Counted from the stretch's first letter, positions 27,665 to 36,481 are shown. The stretch: 64,000 nt of DNA from Roseovarius amoyensis (GCF_003260265.1 NZ_QITQ01000018.1:1-64000), one strand, 5' to 3'. The notes: a model not told the origin generated them from the letters alone. A program made the numbers and translations.

Positions 27665-28824
27665 TGTGGCGAAATATCGCCTCGAACTTTTTGACGTTCC
27701 TGGTGGTTCTGGTGTTCCTGCTGGGTGGGGTGATCGTCTGGGGACAGAACCGGTATGTATCCGAGGGTCCGCTCGAGGCGTCGATCTGCCTGCGGGTGGA
27801 TCGTGGCAGCAACATGCGGGTGGTGTCGCGCGAGCTGGAAGAACGCGGTGCCATCGGCAGCGGGGTTCTGTTTCGTGTCGGTGCCGGATACAGCGGCAAG
27901 GAAGACCTGCTGAAGGCCGGCAGCTGGCTGATCCCTGAGGGTGCCAGCATGGCCGAAGTGGTCGATATCGTCACCCGCGGCGGGGCGAGCACCTGCGGGA
28001 CCGAGGTGGTTTATCGCATCGGCATCAATCAGGTGCGGGTCGATGTGCGCGAGCTGGACCCCGAGACCGAATCCTATATCGAGGTGGCGGCGTTCGACCT
28101 GCTGGACGAAGAGACTTCGCCGCCGTCCGCCTATGAAAAAGTGACCACCGAGCCCGACACGCGATTTCGTATCAACGTCGCGGAAGGGGTGACAAGCTGG
28201 CGCGTGACGACGGCGTTGCAGGCCGTCGGCGTGCTGTCGGGCGAGGTTGACGGCATCCCGCCCGAAGGCAGTCTGGCGCCCTTTGATTATGAGGTCGAAA
28301 AGGGCGATGACCGCGCCGCGCTGCTGGAGCGGATGACCGAGGTGCAAAAGACGCGCCTTGCCGCCGCATGGGAGGCGCGCGATCCCGACCTGCCGCTGGA
28401 AAGCCCGGCCGATGTGCTGATCCTTGCATCGCTGGTGGAAAAGGAAACTGGCGTGGCGTCGGAACGCAGGCAGGTGGCCAGCGTGTTCATCAACCGGTTG
28501 AGGCGTGGCATGCGGCTGCAGACTGATCCGACGGTGATCTATGGTATCACCAAGGGTCAGGGGGTGTTGGGCCGGGGGCTGCGGCAAAGCGAGCTGCGCC
28601 GCGCAACCCCTTACAATACCTATGTGATCGAGGGCTTGCCGCCGACGCCGATCGCCAATCCGGGCGAGGCCAGCCTGATGGCGGCGGTGAACCCGGACGA
28701 TACCGATTACCTGTTCTTTGTCGCCGATGGCAGCGGCGGACACGCCTTTGCCGAAACGCTGGACGAGCATAATCGCAACGTCGCTCGCTGGCGCGAGATC
28801 GAAGCCGAACGCAGCGCCCAGTAA
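27664..28824 (+). CDS. mltG: Endolytic murein transglycosylase
   Basis: MltG cuts nascent peptidoglycan strands within the chain and is thought to set glycan length. The 386-residue protein has one N-terminal membrane helix (residues 6-26), a LysM-like region and the YceG catalytic domain. LASLVEKETGVASERRQVASVFINRL carries the catalytic Glu (about E261) and is followed by the MRLQTDPTVIYG signature. It overlaps fabF by one base; fabF-mltG linkage is common in Proteobacteria. Confidence 0.95.
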   Translation: MWRNIASNFLTFLVVLVFLLGGVIVWGQNRYVSEGPLEASICLRVDRGSNMRVVSRELEERGAIGSGVLFRVGAGYSGKEDLLKAGSWLIPEGASMAEVVDIVTRGGASTCGTEVVYRIGINQVRVDVRELDPETESYIEVAAFDLLDEETSPPSAYEKVTTEPDTRFRINVAEGVTSWRVTTALQAVGVLSGEVDGIPPEGSLAPFDYEVEKGDDRAALLERMTEVQKTRLAAAWEARDPDLPLESPADVLILASLVEKETGVASERRQVASVFINRLRRGMRLQTDPTVIYGITKGQGVLGRGLRQSELRRATPYNTYVIEGLPPTPIANPGEASLMAAVNPDDTDYLFFVADGSGGHAFAETLDEHNRNVARWREIEAERSAQ

Positions 28825-28882
28825 GGCGCTGCGCGGGGCGGGAATGCCCACGCCAATCCTTAAGAAAATCCAATCAAAACGG

Positions 28883-28908
28883 GCGCTTGGGTTGTTCAAC
28901 TCAAGCGC
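28883..28908. promoter_or_regulatory. Palindrome upstream of the GTA cluster
   Basis: GCGCTTG and CAAGCGC, then a G-T wobble and GTT/AAC, form a hairpin or operator-like dyad around a GTTC centre. It starts 59 bases past mltG and ends just before a promoter-like sequence. No T run follows, so a binding site for a regulator is as likely as a terminator. Confidence 0.45.
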
Positions 28909-28914
28909 AACACA

Positions 28915-28943
28915 TTGACTTTTCCGGAGTATTCGCGCATAGG
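28915..28943 (+). promoter_or_regulatory. Candidate promoter of the GTA structural operon
   Basis: TTGACT (28915-28920) and CATAGG (28938-28943) are spaced by 17 bases, 107 bases before the first GTA gene. In R. capsulatus, GTA transcription depends on GafA and CtrA-linked control. No clear CtrA site (TTAA-N7-TTAA) was seen here. Confidence 0.45.
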
Positions 28944-29049
28944 TTGAGTGCTTGTATAAAAAGACCCGGCGCGGTGCAGAGGCTGCCATCAGGCAGGTAA
29001 AGCACACCGGCGGGCAATCGAAAAACGCACGCGGCACGAGCGGGAAGGC

Positions 29050-29379
29050 ATGATTCTGATCACACCAGACGAGGGGCCCACTGGGCTTTCCTCTTCCATC
29101 AGCGCTGTCGAGACGCAACTGGCGGATATGCGCGCCGAGATGGAAGAGATCTACGACCGGATCAAGCGGGGCGACCTGGGGGCGTTGAAAGACGCGACCA
29201 GGGCCATCGAGGAGATACGGAAATGGCTGAAAATTGCGCTGGAAGCGGAGGTGCAGCTTGAAAAACGCAAATCTCGCGAAGGGGGTGTTGCCCGTGATTT
29301 CGCCATCGACTTTGACGCCGCGCGGGCTGCGGTCCGCGGCCGCCTGGATCGTCTCAGAGGGGCGGGCGGCGGAGGATGA
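29050..29379 (+). CDS. GTA small terminase-like protein (gp1)
   Basis: The 109-residue protein matches the position and character of GTA gp1. It is largely helical and coiled-coil, with an AVETQLADMRAEMEEIYDRIKRGDLG heptad-like segment. In R. capsulatus GTA, gp1 is the small terminase that works with TerL to package random host DNA. The gene ends inside the start of the TerL gene in another frame, an 86-base overlap typical of this cluster. Confidence 0.82.
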   Translation: MILITPDEGPTGLSSSISAVETQLADMRAEMEEIYDRIKRGDLGALKDATRAIEEIRKWLKIALEAEVQLEKRKSREGGVARDFAIDFDAARAAVRGRLDRLRGAGGGG

Positions 29380-30670
29380 GTTTCTGAACGGGCTGGACGA
29401 GGGCGCGTTGCTGGCGCTGCCCTATATCTTTGATTTCTGGGCGATGGAGCACCAGTTGCCGCCTGAGGGCGAATGGCGCGCCTGGGTGATCATGGGCGGG
29501 CGCGGGGCTGGCAAGACCCGCGCCGGGGCCGAATGGGTGCGCGCCCAGGTCGAGGGGGCCAGACCGCTGGATGACGGGCGCTGCCGTCGTGTGGCGCTGA
29601 TCGGTGAAACGCTGGACCAGGCGCGCGATGTGATGGTGTTCGGCGAAAGCGGCATACTGGCCACGTCGCCACCCGACCGGCGGCCCGAATGGCAGGCGAC
29701 GCGGCGGCGGCTGGTCTGGCCCAATGGCGCCACCGCGCAGATATTTTCGGCGCAAGATCCAGAGAGCCTGCGCGGCCCGCAATTCGACTGTGCCTGGGCC
29801 GACGAGATGGCCAAGTGGAAAAAGGCGGGCGAGGCCTGGGACATGATGCAATTCGCGCTGCGGCTGGGCGATAACCCGCAGGTCTGCGTGACGACCACTC
29901 CGCGCGGGGTAAAGGCGCTGAAGGACCTGCTGGCGCGCGACAGCACAGTGGTGACAAGCGCGTCGACAGAGGCCAACGCCGCCAATCTGGCGCAGTCCTT
30001 CCTTGAGGAGGTGCGCGCGCGCTATGCCGGTACCCGCCTGGGGCGGCAGGAGCTGGATGGCGTGTTGGTCGAGGATACCGAGGGCGCGCTGTGGACCGGG
30101 GCGGTGCTGGATGCCTGCCGGGTTGCGGCGCCGCCGGAGCTGGACCGCGTGGTGGTGGCGATCGACCCACCGGTGACGGGTGGCCCAAAGTCGGACGAAT
30201 GCGGCATCGTGGTCGCCGGGGCGGTGACGTGCGGGCCGGTGCAGTCGTGGCGAGCCTGGGTGCTGGCCGATTGCAGCGTTGCCGCCGCCAGCCCCGCCGG
30301 CTGGGCCAGAGCCGCGATCCGGGCGATGGAGCGGTTCGGCGCCGACCGGCTGGTGGCCGAGGTCAACCAGGGCGGCGACCTGGTCGAAGAGGTGATCCGC
30401 CAGGTCGACCCGCTGGTGCCGGTGCGCAAGGTGCGCGCCAGCCGGGGCAAGGCGGCGCGGGCCGAGCCTGTGGCGGCGCTATATGAACAGGGGCGGGTGC
30501 ATCACTGCGGCGATCTGGGCGCGCTGGAGGAGCAGCTTTGTGCGATGACCGCGCAGGGCTTTGCCGGGCGTGGCAGCCCTGACCGGCTGGATGCGCTGGT
30601 CTGGGCGCTGAACGATCTGATGATCGAACCGGCGGCCAAGTGGCGCCGGCCGCGGGTGCGCGCGGTCTGA
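29294..30670 (+). CDS. GTA large terminase (gp2)
   Basis: TerL is the ATP-driven DNA packaging motor with a nuclease that cuts the packaged DNA. The 458-residue protein has Walker A GGRGAGKTRAG (about residues 68-78) and a Walker B-type FDCAWADEM (about 164-172). An RNase H-like nuclease domain follows, with an Asp in VVAIDPPVTG and a late Asp in RLDALVWALNDL. I start at GTG 29294, about seven bases after AAGGGGG; upstream in-frame starts exist. The gene overlaps gp1 in a different frame. Confidence 0.93.
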   Translation: MISPSTLTPRGLRSAAAWIVSEGRAAEDEFLNGLDEGALLALPYIFDFWAMEHQLPPEGEWRAWVIMGGRGAGKTRAGAEWVRAQVEGARPLDDGRCRRVALIGETLDQARDVMVFGESGILATSPPDRRPEWQATRRRLVWPNGATAQIFSAQDPESLRGPQFDCAWADEMAKWKKAGEAWDMMQFALRLGDNPQVCVTTTPRGVKALKDLLARDSTVVTSASTEANAANLAQSFLEEVRARYAGTRLGRQELDGVLVEDTEGALWTGAVLDACRVAAPPELDRVVVAIDPPVTGGPKSDECGIVVAGAVTCGPVQSWRAWVLADCSVAAASPAGWARAAIRAMERFGADRLVAEVNQGGDLVEEVIRQVDPLVPVRKVRASRGKAARAEPVAALYEQGRVHHCGDLGALEEQLCAMTAQGFAGRGSPDRLDALVWALNDLMIEPAAKWRRPRVRAV

Positions 30671-30764
30671 TAAAGTTTTCGTAAACCTTTCAACGTCTGA
30701 TGCCCATCAAGCGCGGTCAGAGTGCAGCGCCGCATGAGGCATGGAAACGAGGAGACCCCCGGAG

Positions 30765-31967
30765 ATGATCTTGGATTTCTTCCGTCAGGGCAGGGTGGCG
30801 CCGGAGCCGCCCGAGCAGAAGGCCAGCGCCACCGGGCCGGTCGTAGCCTGGCACGGCGCCGGCCGCGTGGTCTGGAGCCCGCGGGACACGGTGACGCTGA
30901 CGAAGACGGGGTTTTCCGGCAACCCGGTCGGATTTCGCTGCGTCAAGATGGTGGCAGAGGCCGCCGCGGCGCTGCCGCTGGTGCTGCAGGACAGTACTGA
31001 GCGCTATGCCGAGCATCCGCTGCTGAGCCTGATCGCGCGGCCGAACCCGGCGCAGGGCCGGGCCGAGCTGTTCGAAGCGCTTTATGCGCAACTGCTCTTG
31101 ACCGGCAATGCCTACCTGGAGGCGGTCGGCGGTGCCGAGGGGCAATTGCCGCTGGAGCTGCATGTGTTGCGCTCGGACCGGATGAGCGTGGTGCCAGGGC
31201 GCGATGGCTGGCCGGTAGGGTATGAATACGCCGTTGGCGGGCGCAAGCACCGTTTCGACATCGGCGAGGGGCCGGCGCCGGTCTGTCACCTGAAGAGCTT
31301 TCACCCCCAGGACGATCATTACGGGCTGTCGTCCATGCAGCCGGCGGCGCAGGCGATCGATGTGCACAACTCGGCGGCGCGCTGGTCCAAGGCGCTGTTG
31401 GACAATGCCGCGCGACCCTCGGGCGCGATCGTCTATCGCGGGGCCGAGGGGCAGGGCAGCCTGAGCCCCGACCAGTACGACCGGCTGGTGAGCGAGATGG
31501 AAAGCCACCATCAGGGCGCGCGCAATGCCGGGCGGCCGATGCTGCTGGAAGGGGGGCTGGACTGGAAGCCGATGGGGTTTTCGCCCTCGGACATGGAGTT
31601 CCAGAAAACCAAGGAAAGCGCCGCGCGCGAGATCGCGCTGGCCTTTGGGGTGCCGCCGATGCTGTTGGGGATTCCGGGCGACGCCACCTATGCCAACTAT
31701 CAGGAGGCCAACCGCGCCTTTTACCGGCTGACGGTGTTGCCGCTGGCGGCGCGGGTTACGGCACGGATGGCGGAGTGGCTGGTCCGGTTTACCGGCGAGG
31801 CGCTGGAACTGGGCCCCGACCTGGACCGGGTGCCGGCGCTGGCGACCGAGCGCGATGCGCAGTGGCGCCGCGTGGCCGCTGCTGATTTCCTGACCGGGGC
31901 GGAAAAGCGCGCATTGCTGGGTCTGCCGGCCCTGGCAGAGGGCGACGAGGCCGCAGATGCCCGATGA
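30765..31967 (+). CDS. GTA portal protein (gp3)
   Basis: The portal ring is the entry point for DNA into the head. The 400-residue protein is an HK97-type portal, with FRCVKMVAEAAAALPLVLQD, LLTGNAYLEAVG, FHPQDDHYGLSSMQPA and the closing AFGVPPMLLGIPGDATYANYQEANRAFY signature. The ATG at 30765 fits other GTA portals (MxxDFF) and lies behind GGAG, whereas the ATG at 30741 adds eight non-conserved residues. The end overlaps gp3.5 by 11 bases. Confidence 0.93.
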   Translation: MILDFFRQGRVAPEPPEQKASATGPVVAWHGAGRVVWSPRDTVTLTKTGFSGNPVGFRCVKMVAEAAAALPLVLQDSTERYAEHPLLSLIARPNPAQGRAELFEALYAQLLLTGNAYLEAVGGAEGQLPLELHVLRSDRMSVVPGRDGWPVGYEYAVGGRKHRFDIGEGPAPVCHLKSFHPQDDHYGLSSMQPAAQAIDVHNSAARWSKALLDNAARPSGAIVYRGAEGQGSLSPDQYDRLVSEMESHHQGARNAGRPMLLEGGLDWKPMGFSPSDMEFQKTKESAAREIALAFGVPPMLLGIPGDATYANYQEANRAFYRLTVLPLAARVTARMAEWLVRFTGEALELGPDLDRVPALATERDAQWRRVAAADFLTGAEKRALLGLPALAEGDEAADAR

Positions 31968-32196
31968 CAGGCGGCGCGAACGCTATGGTTTCGAGTCGTT
32001 CGAATGCGCCCCGGCGCTGCGGTTGGAGGCGCAGGAGCGGTTCTTTGCCCTGCAGCACGATGCGCTGGTGCAGCGTCTGGACAAGATAGAGATCTCGCTG
32101 GAGCGGCTGGAACGCCGGTTATGGCTGGCGGTTTTCGGGGCGGCGGCGGCGCTGCTGGCGCAGGCGGTTCTGCCGCTCTTGACGGCGAACCCCTGA
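31957..32196 (+). CDS. GTA small protein gp3.5 equivalent
   Basis: This 79-residue protein lies between portal and protease, where R. capsulatus GTA has gp3.5. It has an amphipathic coiled-coil-like helix (QHDALVQRLDKIEISLERLERRL) followed by one hydrophobic segment (AVFGAAAALLAQAVLPLL), so it may associate with the membrane. Its role in GTA production is not clear. It overlaps the portal gene by 11 bases. Confidence 0.75.
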   Translation: MPDDRRRERYGFESFECAPALRLEAQERFFALQHDALVQRLDKIEISLERLERRLWLAVFGAAAALLAQAVLPLLTANP

Positions 32197-32223
32197 GACG
32201 GGCCGAGAGAAAGGAAAGACGGG

Positions 32224-32778
32224 ATGAACACGGATTGGCAGCTGGAGCGGAAATTCTGCCGCTTTGAAGGAGAGCTGGCGGTGACCGACGACAGCGTGAT
32301 CGAGGGTTATGCCAGCTTGTTCGGCAGCCGCGATCGCGGCGGCGACATCGTCGAAAAGGGCGCCTATGCCCGGTCGCTGGCGCGGCTCGCGGCCGAGGGG
32401 CGGCAGGTCAAGATGCTATGGCAGCATGACCCGGCCCAGCCCATCGGCGTGTGGAACGAGGTGCGAGAGGATGACAAGGGCCTGTTCGTCAGGGGGCAGC
32501 TGCTGGAATCGGTGGCGCGGGCGCGCGAGGCGGCAGCACTGATCGCGGCGGGGGCCATTGACGGGCTGAGCATCGGCTATCGCACCATCCGGGCGGTGAA
32601 AAACGGCGAGGGCCGGCGGCTTTTGCGGGAACTGGAGCTGTGGGAGGTGTCGCTGGTGACCTTTCCGATGCTTCCCAGTGCGCGGGTGAGGGCCAAGGGC
32701 GACCCCCTGGCCGACGATGCCCTGCGCGAGCTGGCTGCGGCCCTTAGGGACGCGCGCCGGGAGTTGGTGCGACTGTAG
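32224..32778 (+). CDS. GTA HK97-family prohead protease (gp4)
   Basis: The protease trims the capsid protein during head maturation. The 184-residue protein carries the expected catalytic pair H68 (LWQHDPAQPIG) and S116 (GLSIGYR), with the conserved ELELWEVSLVTFPM region that holds the third residue. It lies just upstream of the capsid gene, the standard order for this class. Confidence 0.93.
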   Translation: MNTDWQLERKFCRFEGELAVTDDSVIEGYASLFGSRDRGGDIVEKGAYARSLARLAAEGRQVKMLWQHDPAQPIGVWNEVREDDKGLFVRGQLLESVARAREAAALIAAGAIDGLSIGYRTIRAVKNGEGRRLLRELELWEVSLVTFPMLPSARVRAKGDPLADDALRELAAALRDARRELVRL

Positions 32779-32813
32779 GCGCGCCGTAACTATCAAGAGA
32801 ACGGAAAAGAGCG

Positions 32814-33995
32814 ATGAGCAAGACCGAGACGAATTCTCGGGCCGGGGAAGATCTGTCTCCGGTCGCTGAGGTCAAATCCGCCGTGGCGGGTTTTATGAAG
32901 GAACTCAAAGGCTTTCAGGCCGACATTCACAAGCGGTTTCAAGAACAGGAAGACGAGATGACAAAGATCGAACGCAAGTCCCTTTCCCTGCGGCGCCCTG
33001 TGCTGGAGGCTGGCGCCGACCTGGAGGCGCCGCACCGCAAGGCATTCGACGCCTATCTGCGCTCGGGCGATGACGATGCGCTGCGCGGGCTGGAGATGGA
33101 GACCAAGGGCCTGAGCACCGCCGTTGCCGGCGATGGCGGCTACCTGGTCGATCCCGAAACCGCCCAGCGGATCAAGAGCGTGCTGTCGTCGACCGCGTCG
33201 ATCCGGGCCATCGCCAATGTCGTGCGGGTCGAGGCGACGTCCTATGACGTGTTGATCGACCACAGCGAGATGGGCCACGGCTGGGCCACGGAGAGCGGCA
33301 GCGTGAGCGAGACCACCACCCCCAGCATCGACCGCATCTCGATCCCGCTGCACGAGCTGAGCGCGTTGCCCAAGGCCAGCCTGCGTTTGCTGGACGACAG
33401 TGCCTTTGACATCGAGGGCTGGCTGGCGGGCCGCATCGCCGACAAGTTTGCCCGGGCCGAGGCCGACGCCTTTGTCAACGGTGACGGCATCGACAAGCCA
33501 ACCGGGTTTCTTACCCATCCGGGGGTGGACAACGACGTCTGGAGCTGGGGCAATCTGGGCTATGTGCCGACCGGTGCGGACGGGGCCTTTGACGGGGCCG
33601 ATGCCATTGTCGACCTGGTGTATTCGCTGGGGGCGGAATACCGCGCCAATGCGGCATTCGTGATGAACTCGAAAACCGCGGGCGTTGTGCGCAAGCTCAA
33701 GGATGCCGATGGCCGGTTCCTGTGGTCTGACGGGCTGGCCGCGGGCGAACCGGCGCGCCTGTTGGGGTACCGTGTGCTGATCGCCGAGGACATGCCCGAT
33801 ATCGCCAGCGACGCCATGGCGATCGCGTTCGGCGATTTTTCCTCTGGCTACACCGTTGCCGAGCGGCCCGACATGCGCGTGCTGCGCGACCCATTCAGCG
33901 CCAAACCGCACGTGCTGTTCTATGCCACCAAGCGTGTGGGCGGCGATGTCAGTGATTTCGCCGCGATCAAGCTGCTGAAATTTGCCGCGGCGTAG
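32814..33995 (+). CDS. GTA major capsid protein (gp5)
   Basis: The 393-residue protein is an HK97-fold capsid subunit. Residues 1 to about 105 form a coiled-coil scaffold-like region that the protease should remove. The fold proper starts near KGLSTAVAGDGGYLVDPETAQRI and ends with the conserved RVGGDVSDFAAIKLLKFA. It is probably the most expressed protein of the cluster. A perfect hairpin follows the gene. Confidence 0.93.
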   Translation: MSKTETNSRAGEDLSPVAEVKSAVAGFMKELKGFQADIHKRFQEQEDEMTKIERKSLSLRRPVLEAGADLEAPHRKAFDAYLRSGDDDALRGLEMETKGLSTAVAGDGGYLVDPETAQRIKSVLSSTASIRAIANVVRVEATSYDVLIDHSEMGHGWATESGSVSETTTPSIDRISIPLHELSALPKASLRLLDDSAFDIEGWLAGRIADKFARAEADAFVNGDGIDKPTGFLTHPGVDNDVWSWGNLGYVPTGADGAFDGADAIVDLVYSLGAEYRANAAFVMNSKTAGVVRKLKDADGRFLWSDGLAAGEPARLLGYRVLIAEDMPDIASDAMAIAFGDFSSGYTVAERPDMRVLRDPFSAKPHVLFYATKRVGGDVSDFAAIKLLKFAAA

Positions 33996-34006
33996 TCGCC
34001 GCATGG

Positions 34007-34032
34007 CCCGGGCGGGGCGTGTCCCGCCCGGG
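34007..34032 (+). other. Perfect hairpin after the GTA capsid gene
   Basis: CCCGGGCGGG and CCCGCCCGGG pair perfectly around a six-base loop, 11 bases past the capsid stop. No T run follows, so it is not a standard terminator. It could stabilise an upstream capsid mRNA fragment or partly end transcription and so raise capsid relative to tail proteins. The remaining sequence up to 34157 holds no supportable gene. Confidence 0.55.
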
Positions 34033-34157
34033 AATGCGCACCGAGTCCGAACAAGGATACCGGCGCCCGGCTTTCTCTTCCGGCCGGGTGTGGCCAGGGC
34101 GTGCTGTCAGGGTTGCGCCGGGGGCGCGGGAGGGCCGGAGGTTTCTGGAGTAAACCG

Positions 34158-34757
34158 ATGATTTTGAGCGAAAAAACAGGGATTCCGCAGGCCGCGCTGC
34201 CGCTGGATGAGTTCAAGGCGCATCTGCGGCTTGGCACCGGCTTTTCGGATGACGATGTGCAGGACGCGGTACTGGAAGGGTTCTTGCGCGCGGCGCTCTC
34301 GGCGATCGAGGCGCGAACCGGCAAGGCGCTGATCGCGAGGGATTTTACCTGGACGCTTTGGCGCTGGCGCAGCCGCGAGGGGCAGGTGCTGCCGGTGGCT
34401 CCAGTGACGGCGGTGACAGGCATGGTGCTGCGCGACAGTGCCGGCGGCGAGGCGGTGGTCGACACGGCGCGTTACCGTTTGGAGGAAAACACCCACCATC
34501 CGGTGCTGCGCCCTGCCGGCGCGCTGCTGCCAGAGATACCCACGGGCGGGGCGGTGGTGATCTCGTTCACCGCCGGGATGGGAGGCGCCTGGGGCGATCT
34601 GCCCGCCGATCTGGGGCAGGCGGTGCTGATGCTGGCGGCGCATTACCACGAATACCGCCATGAGACGGCGCTGGGCCAGGGCTGCATGCCCTTCGGCGTG
34701 ACCAGCCTGATCGAACGCTATCGCGGGGTGCGGGTCTATATGGGGTCGGCGTCATGA
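34158..34757 (+). CDS. GTA head-tail connector protein (gp6)
   Basis: The 199-residue protein resembles phage gp6-like adaptors that attach to the portal and start the neck. It opens with the typical LPLDEFKAHLRLGTGFSDDDVQDAVLEGFLRAALSAIEARTGKAL and ends with LIERYRGVRVYMGSAS. The ATG at 34158 has GGAG seven bases upstream. It overlaps gp7 by four bases (ATGA). Confidence 0.88.
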   Translation: MILSEKTGIPQAALPLDEFKAHLRLGTGFSDDDVQDAVLEGFLRAALSAIEARTGKALIARDFTWTLWRWRSREGQVLPVAPVTAVTGMVLRDSAGGEAVVDTARYRLEENTHHPVLRPAGALLPEIPTGGAVVISFTAGMGGAWGDLPADLGQAVLMLAAHYHEYRHETALGQGCMPFGVTSLIERYRGVRVYMGSAS

Positions 34758-35095
34758 GCGCGCCGGTACGTCTGAACCGCCGGCTGGTGCTGGAGCGGGC
34801 CGAGCGGGTGCCCGACGGCGCCGGGGGCTTTGCTGAAAGCTGGGTCGAGGTCGGCACGCTTTGGGCCGATATCCGTGCCCGCACGGGCCGCGAGCGCGCG
34901 GGCGGAACGGTGGGTGTGTCCGAGACGGGCTATCGCATCGTGGTGCGCGCGGCGCCGCATGGCGCGTTGTCGCGCCCCGTTCCCGGGCAACGTTTGCGCG
35001 CCGGCACGCGGGTCTTTGCCATCGAGGCGGTGGCAGAGGCCGATCCGCAGGGCCGTTACCTGACCTGTTTCGCAACCGAGGAGGTGGCGCCATGA
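34754..35095 (+). CDS. GTA head closure protein (gp7)
   Basis: The 113-residue protein matches phage head closure (SPP1 gp16-like) proteins: LNRRLVLERAERVPDGAGGFAESWVEVGTLWADIRARTGRE, then a beta-rich remainder. These proteins seal the neck between connector and tail. It overlaps both neighbours by four bases, indicating translational coupling. Confidence 0.87.
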   Translation: MSAPVRLNRRLVLERAERVPDGAGGFAESWVEVGTLWADIRARTGRERAGGTVGVSETGYRIVVRAAPHGALSRPVPGQRLRAGTRVFAIEAVAEADPQGRYLTCFATEEVAP

Positions 35096-35505
35096 GTTAT
35101 GGCATCGCGGCGGGGCTGCAACGGGCCGTCTATGAGCGGCTGAGCAACGACCAGGCGTTGGCGGCACTGGTGGGCACGGCGATTTTCGACGCGCCGCCGC
35201 CGGGCCCGTTGCCGCCCATCTATGTGACGCTGGGACCCGAAGAGGCACGTGCGCGCGGCGACGGATCGGGGCAGGGGGCCTGGCACAGTTTTACCGTTTC
35301 GGTGGTGAGCGGCGCGGCCGGTTTCCTGGCCGCCAAGGAGGCCGCGGGTGCGATCAGCGACGGGCTGGCCGATGCGCCGCTGAACCTGGCGCGCGGGCGG
35401 CTGGTGGCGCTGCATTTCGACCGGGCGCGCGCCCGACGCGAGGGTGGCGATGACCTGCGCCGGATCGACCTGCGCTTTCGCGCGCGGGTGGAAGAGACAA
35501 CCTGA
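35092..35505 (+). CDS. GTA tail terminator, DUF3168 (gp8)
   Basis: The 137-residue protein belongs to DUF3168, tail completion proteins that cap the tail tube and join it to the neck. Typical parts are GLQRAVYERLSNDQALAALVGTAIFD, PIYVTLGPEEARARGDGSG and a C-terminal LRRIDLRFRARVE. The ATG at 35092 overlaps the gp7 stop. Confidence 0.87.
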   Translation: MSYGIAAGLQRAVYERLSNDQALAALVGTAIFDAPPPGPLPPIYVTLGPEEARARGDGSGQGAWHSFTVSVVSGAAGFLAAKEAAGAISDGLADAPLNLARGRLVALHFDRARARREGGDDLRRIDLRFRARVEETT

Positions 35506-35529
35506 CACACTGATTTCGGAGACAAGGAC

Positions 35530-35943
35530 ATGGCAGTACAGAACGGCAAGGACCTGCTGGTCAAGATCGACCTGACCGGGTCGGGCAATTTCCAGACGGT
35601 GGCGGGGCTGCGTGCGACGCGCATCAGCTTCAACGCAGAGGCGGTGGATGTTACCAGCCTTGATTCCGCCGGCGGCTGGCGCGAATTGCTGGCCGGGGCG
35701 GGGGTGAAATCGGCCTCGGTCAGCGGCTCGGGCATCTTTCGCGACGAGGCCAGCGACGAACGCGTGCGCCAGATCTTCTTTGACGGCGAAATGCCTGATT
35801 TCCAGGTGGTGATCCCCGATTTCGGCACCATCGAGGGGCCATTCCAGGTTGGCGGTATCGAATACTCCGGCGCCCATGACGGCGAGGCCAGCTATGAGCT
35901 GTCGCTCGCCTCGGCGGGGCGGCTGACCTTTACCGCGCTGTGA
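35530..35943 (+). CDS. GTA major tail protein (gp9)
   Basis: The 137-residue protein is of the TP901-1 major tail family and builds the tail tube. It starts AVQNGKDLLVKIDLTGSGNFQTVAGLRATRISFNAEAVDVTS, a strong family signature, and ends ASYELSLASAGRLTFTAL. It overlaps gp10 by four bases (GTGA). Confidence 0.92.
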   Translation: MAVQNGKDLLVKIDLTGSGNFQTVAGLRATRISFNAEAVDVTSLDSAGGWRELLAGAGVKSASVSGSGIFRDEASDERVRQIFFDGEMPDFQVVIPDFGTIEGPFQVGGIEYSGAHDGEASYELSLASAGRLTFTAL

Positions 35944-36281
35944 CCGTGGCGGGCGCGGTGGCCAATCCATACGCGGGCGAGGTGGCGCTGGTCATCGACG
36001 GCGAACGCCATGTGCTGAAGCTGACGCTTGGCGCGTTGGCAGAGCTGGAGGCCGCGCTGGAAACCGGCACGCTGGTCGAACTGGTTGAACGGTTCGAAAG
36101 CAGCGCCTTTTCCAGCCGTGACGTGCTGGCGCTGATCGTGGCGGGGCTGCGCGGCGGGGGGTGGCGCGGGCAGGCCACCGACCTGGTTTCGGCGCGGATC
36201 GAGGGCGGGGCGCTGGGGGCCGCGCGGGCGGCGGCAGAGCTGCTGGCGCGGGCCTTCATGGCGCCGGGGGCGGGGGCATGA
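35940..36281 (+). CDS. GTA tail assembly chaperone gp10
   Basis: The 113-residue protein belongs to the gene-transfer-agent gp10 family. It starts at GTG, overlapping gp9. Recognisable stretches are NPYAGEVALVIDGERHVLKLTLGALAELEAAL and VLALIVAGLRGGG. In long-tailed phages the matching position encodes a tail assembly chaperone that coats the tape measure protein during assembly. Confidence 0.87.
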   Translation: MTVAGAVANPYAGEVALVIDGERHVLKLTLGALAELEAALETGTLVELVERFESSAFSSRDVLALIVAGLRGGGWRGQATDLVSARIEGGALGAARAAAELLARAFMAPGAGA

Positions 36282-36481
36282 GCGCGTTCGACTGGTCGGC
36301 CCTGATGCGGGCGGGAATGCGCGGTCTGGGGCTCAGCCCGGCAGAGTTCTGGGCGCTGACACCGTCAGAGTTGGAACTGATGCTGGGCGGGCCCGGCGGC
36401 ACCGCGCCGCTGATGCGCGACCGGCTGGACGAGCTGATGCGGGATTTTCCCGACGGTTCAGGGGGTATGGGAAATGGATAG
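36278..36481 (+). CDS. GTA tail assembly chaperone gp10.1 (rcc01693 family)
   Basis: This 67-residue protein is the small gene between gp10 and the tape measure. It shows the family pattern FDWSALMRAGMRGLGLSPAEFWALTPSELELMLG. It overlaps gp10 by four bases and the tape measure gene by eight. In phages this site often encodes a second chaperone form made by frameshifting, but here it is a separate open frame. Confidence 0.85.
   Translation: MSAFDWSALMRAGMRGLGLSPAEFWALTPSELELMLGGPGGTAPLMRDRLDELMRDFPDGSGGMGNG

Noticed and set aside
28825..29049. CtrA binding site upstream of the GTA cluster
   Set aside because: GTA expression is CtrA-linked, but no TTAA-N7-TTAA pair is present; only a single TTAAG.
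27322..29118. 598-codon minus-strand frame across fabF-mltG
   Set aside because: Antisense to two well supported genes; no domain recognised.
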